A DNA stretch of 5,868 bases from Burkholderiales bacterium (GTDB lineage: Bacteria; Pseudomonadota; Gammaproteobacteria; Burkholderiales; SG8-39), in NCBI GenBank assembly GCA_919902965.1, contig CAKKSJ010000139.1:1-5868 (forward strand), written 5' to 3'. The position numbers and the translations under genes were made by a program. The first letter of the stretch is position 1. Each line of letters starts with the position of its first letter. Under the pieces are notes generated by a model that worked only from the letters and a program-made list of their open reading frames with translations, was not told the DNA's origin and did not search any database. Shown here one piece after another: positions 5,822-5,868 of this stretch.

Positions 5822-5868
5822 ATCGCGGTAGGGACAGCGGTTACCCGATGCCCCCCGCACAGATCCCG
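5822..5868 (-). mobile_element. 3' end of a group II intron (domain VI), truncated by the window edge
   Basis: On the minus strand this segment folds as a group II domain VI. There is a 4-bp GC clamp (5855-5858 with 5825-5828), a 6-bp stem (5849-5854 with 5831-5836), a one-base mismatch (5848/5837), a 3-bp stem (5845-5847 with 5838-5840) and a GUAA tetraloop (5841-5844). One pair, 5851/5834, is a G-U wobble only in minus-strand RNA and an A-C mismatch on the other strand; the GNRA loop likewise exists only on the minus strand. An unpaired A (complement of 5829) lies eight nucleotides from a GAT 3' end, the usual place of the branch point. The lead-in CGGGATCTGTGCGG resembles the joint after domain V in bacterial introns as I recall them. 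Domain V and any reverse-transcriptase/maturase gene would lie beyond 5868. An unrelated hairpin remains possible. Confidence 0.62.

Noticed and set aside
5848..5868. Start of a downstream + strand gene (ATG at 5848, MPPAQIP)
   Set aside because: No ribosome site, and the same bases form one arm of the domain VI-like hairpin on the minus strand, which explains them better.

Overview
The window is a compact, GC-rich chromosomal housekeeping locus, and every real gene lies on the + strand. Gene order and protein character point to a betaproteobacterium: a small secreted protein, then miaB - phoH (ybeZ) - ybeY - corC (ybeX) - lnt. The miaB-ybeZ-ybeY-ybeX-lnt order is also known from Escherichia coli. 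The group assignment is an inference; nothing in the window identifies a species.

Layout. Bases 1-30 look like the last nine codons of an upstream gene. Bases 31-148 are non-coding and hold a terminator-like hairpin followed at once by a perfect TATAAT box, probably the operon promoter. Next come a 106-residue exported protein of unknown function (149-469), miaB (466-1902), phoH (1906-2850), ybeY (2825-3307), a 65-bp gap with a possible internal promoter, corC (3373-4206) and lnt (4203-5696). Most junctions overlap (ATGA at 466-469 and 4203-4206; 26 bp at phoH/ybeY) or lie 3 nt apart, so translational coupling is likely. The last 172 bases have no convincing gene.

How the genes fit together. 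MiaB modifies tRNA, YbeY is an RNase for 16S rRNA maturation and ribosome quality control, and PhoH/YbeZ is its usual ATPase partner. CorC/YbeX is a CBS-domain protein linked to magnesium/cobalt efflux and ribosome metabolism, and Lnt completes lipoprotein acylation in the inner membrane. The conserved cluster therefore joins RNA quality functions to envelope biogenesis.

Two things are not routine. (1) The 3' end of miaB carries about three in-frame copies of a 27-bp hairpin-forming repeat, which seems to have replaced the normal tail after the TRAM domain and adds three evenly spaced cysteines. (2) The right edge, read on the minus strand, folds into a hairpin with a GUAA tetraloop, a G-U wobble, a bulged A eight nucleotides from a GAT end and a GC clamp. 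This matches domain VI and the 3' end of a group II intron whose body lies beyond the window.
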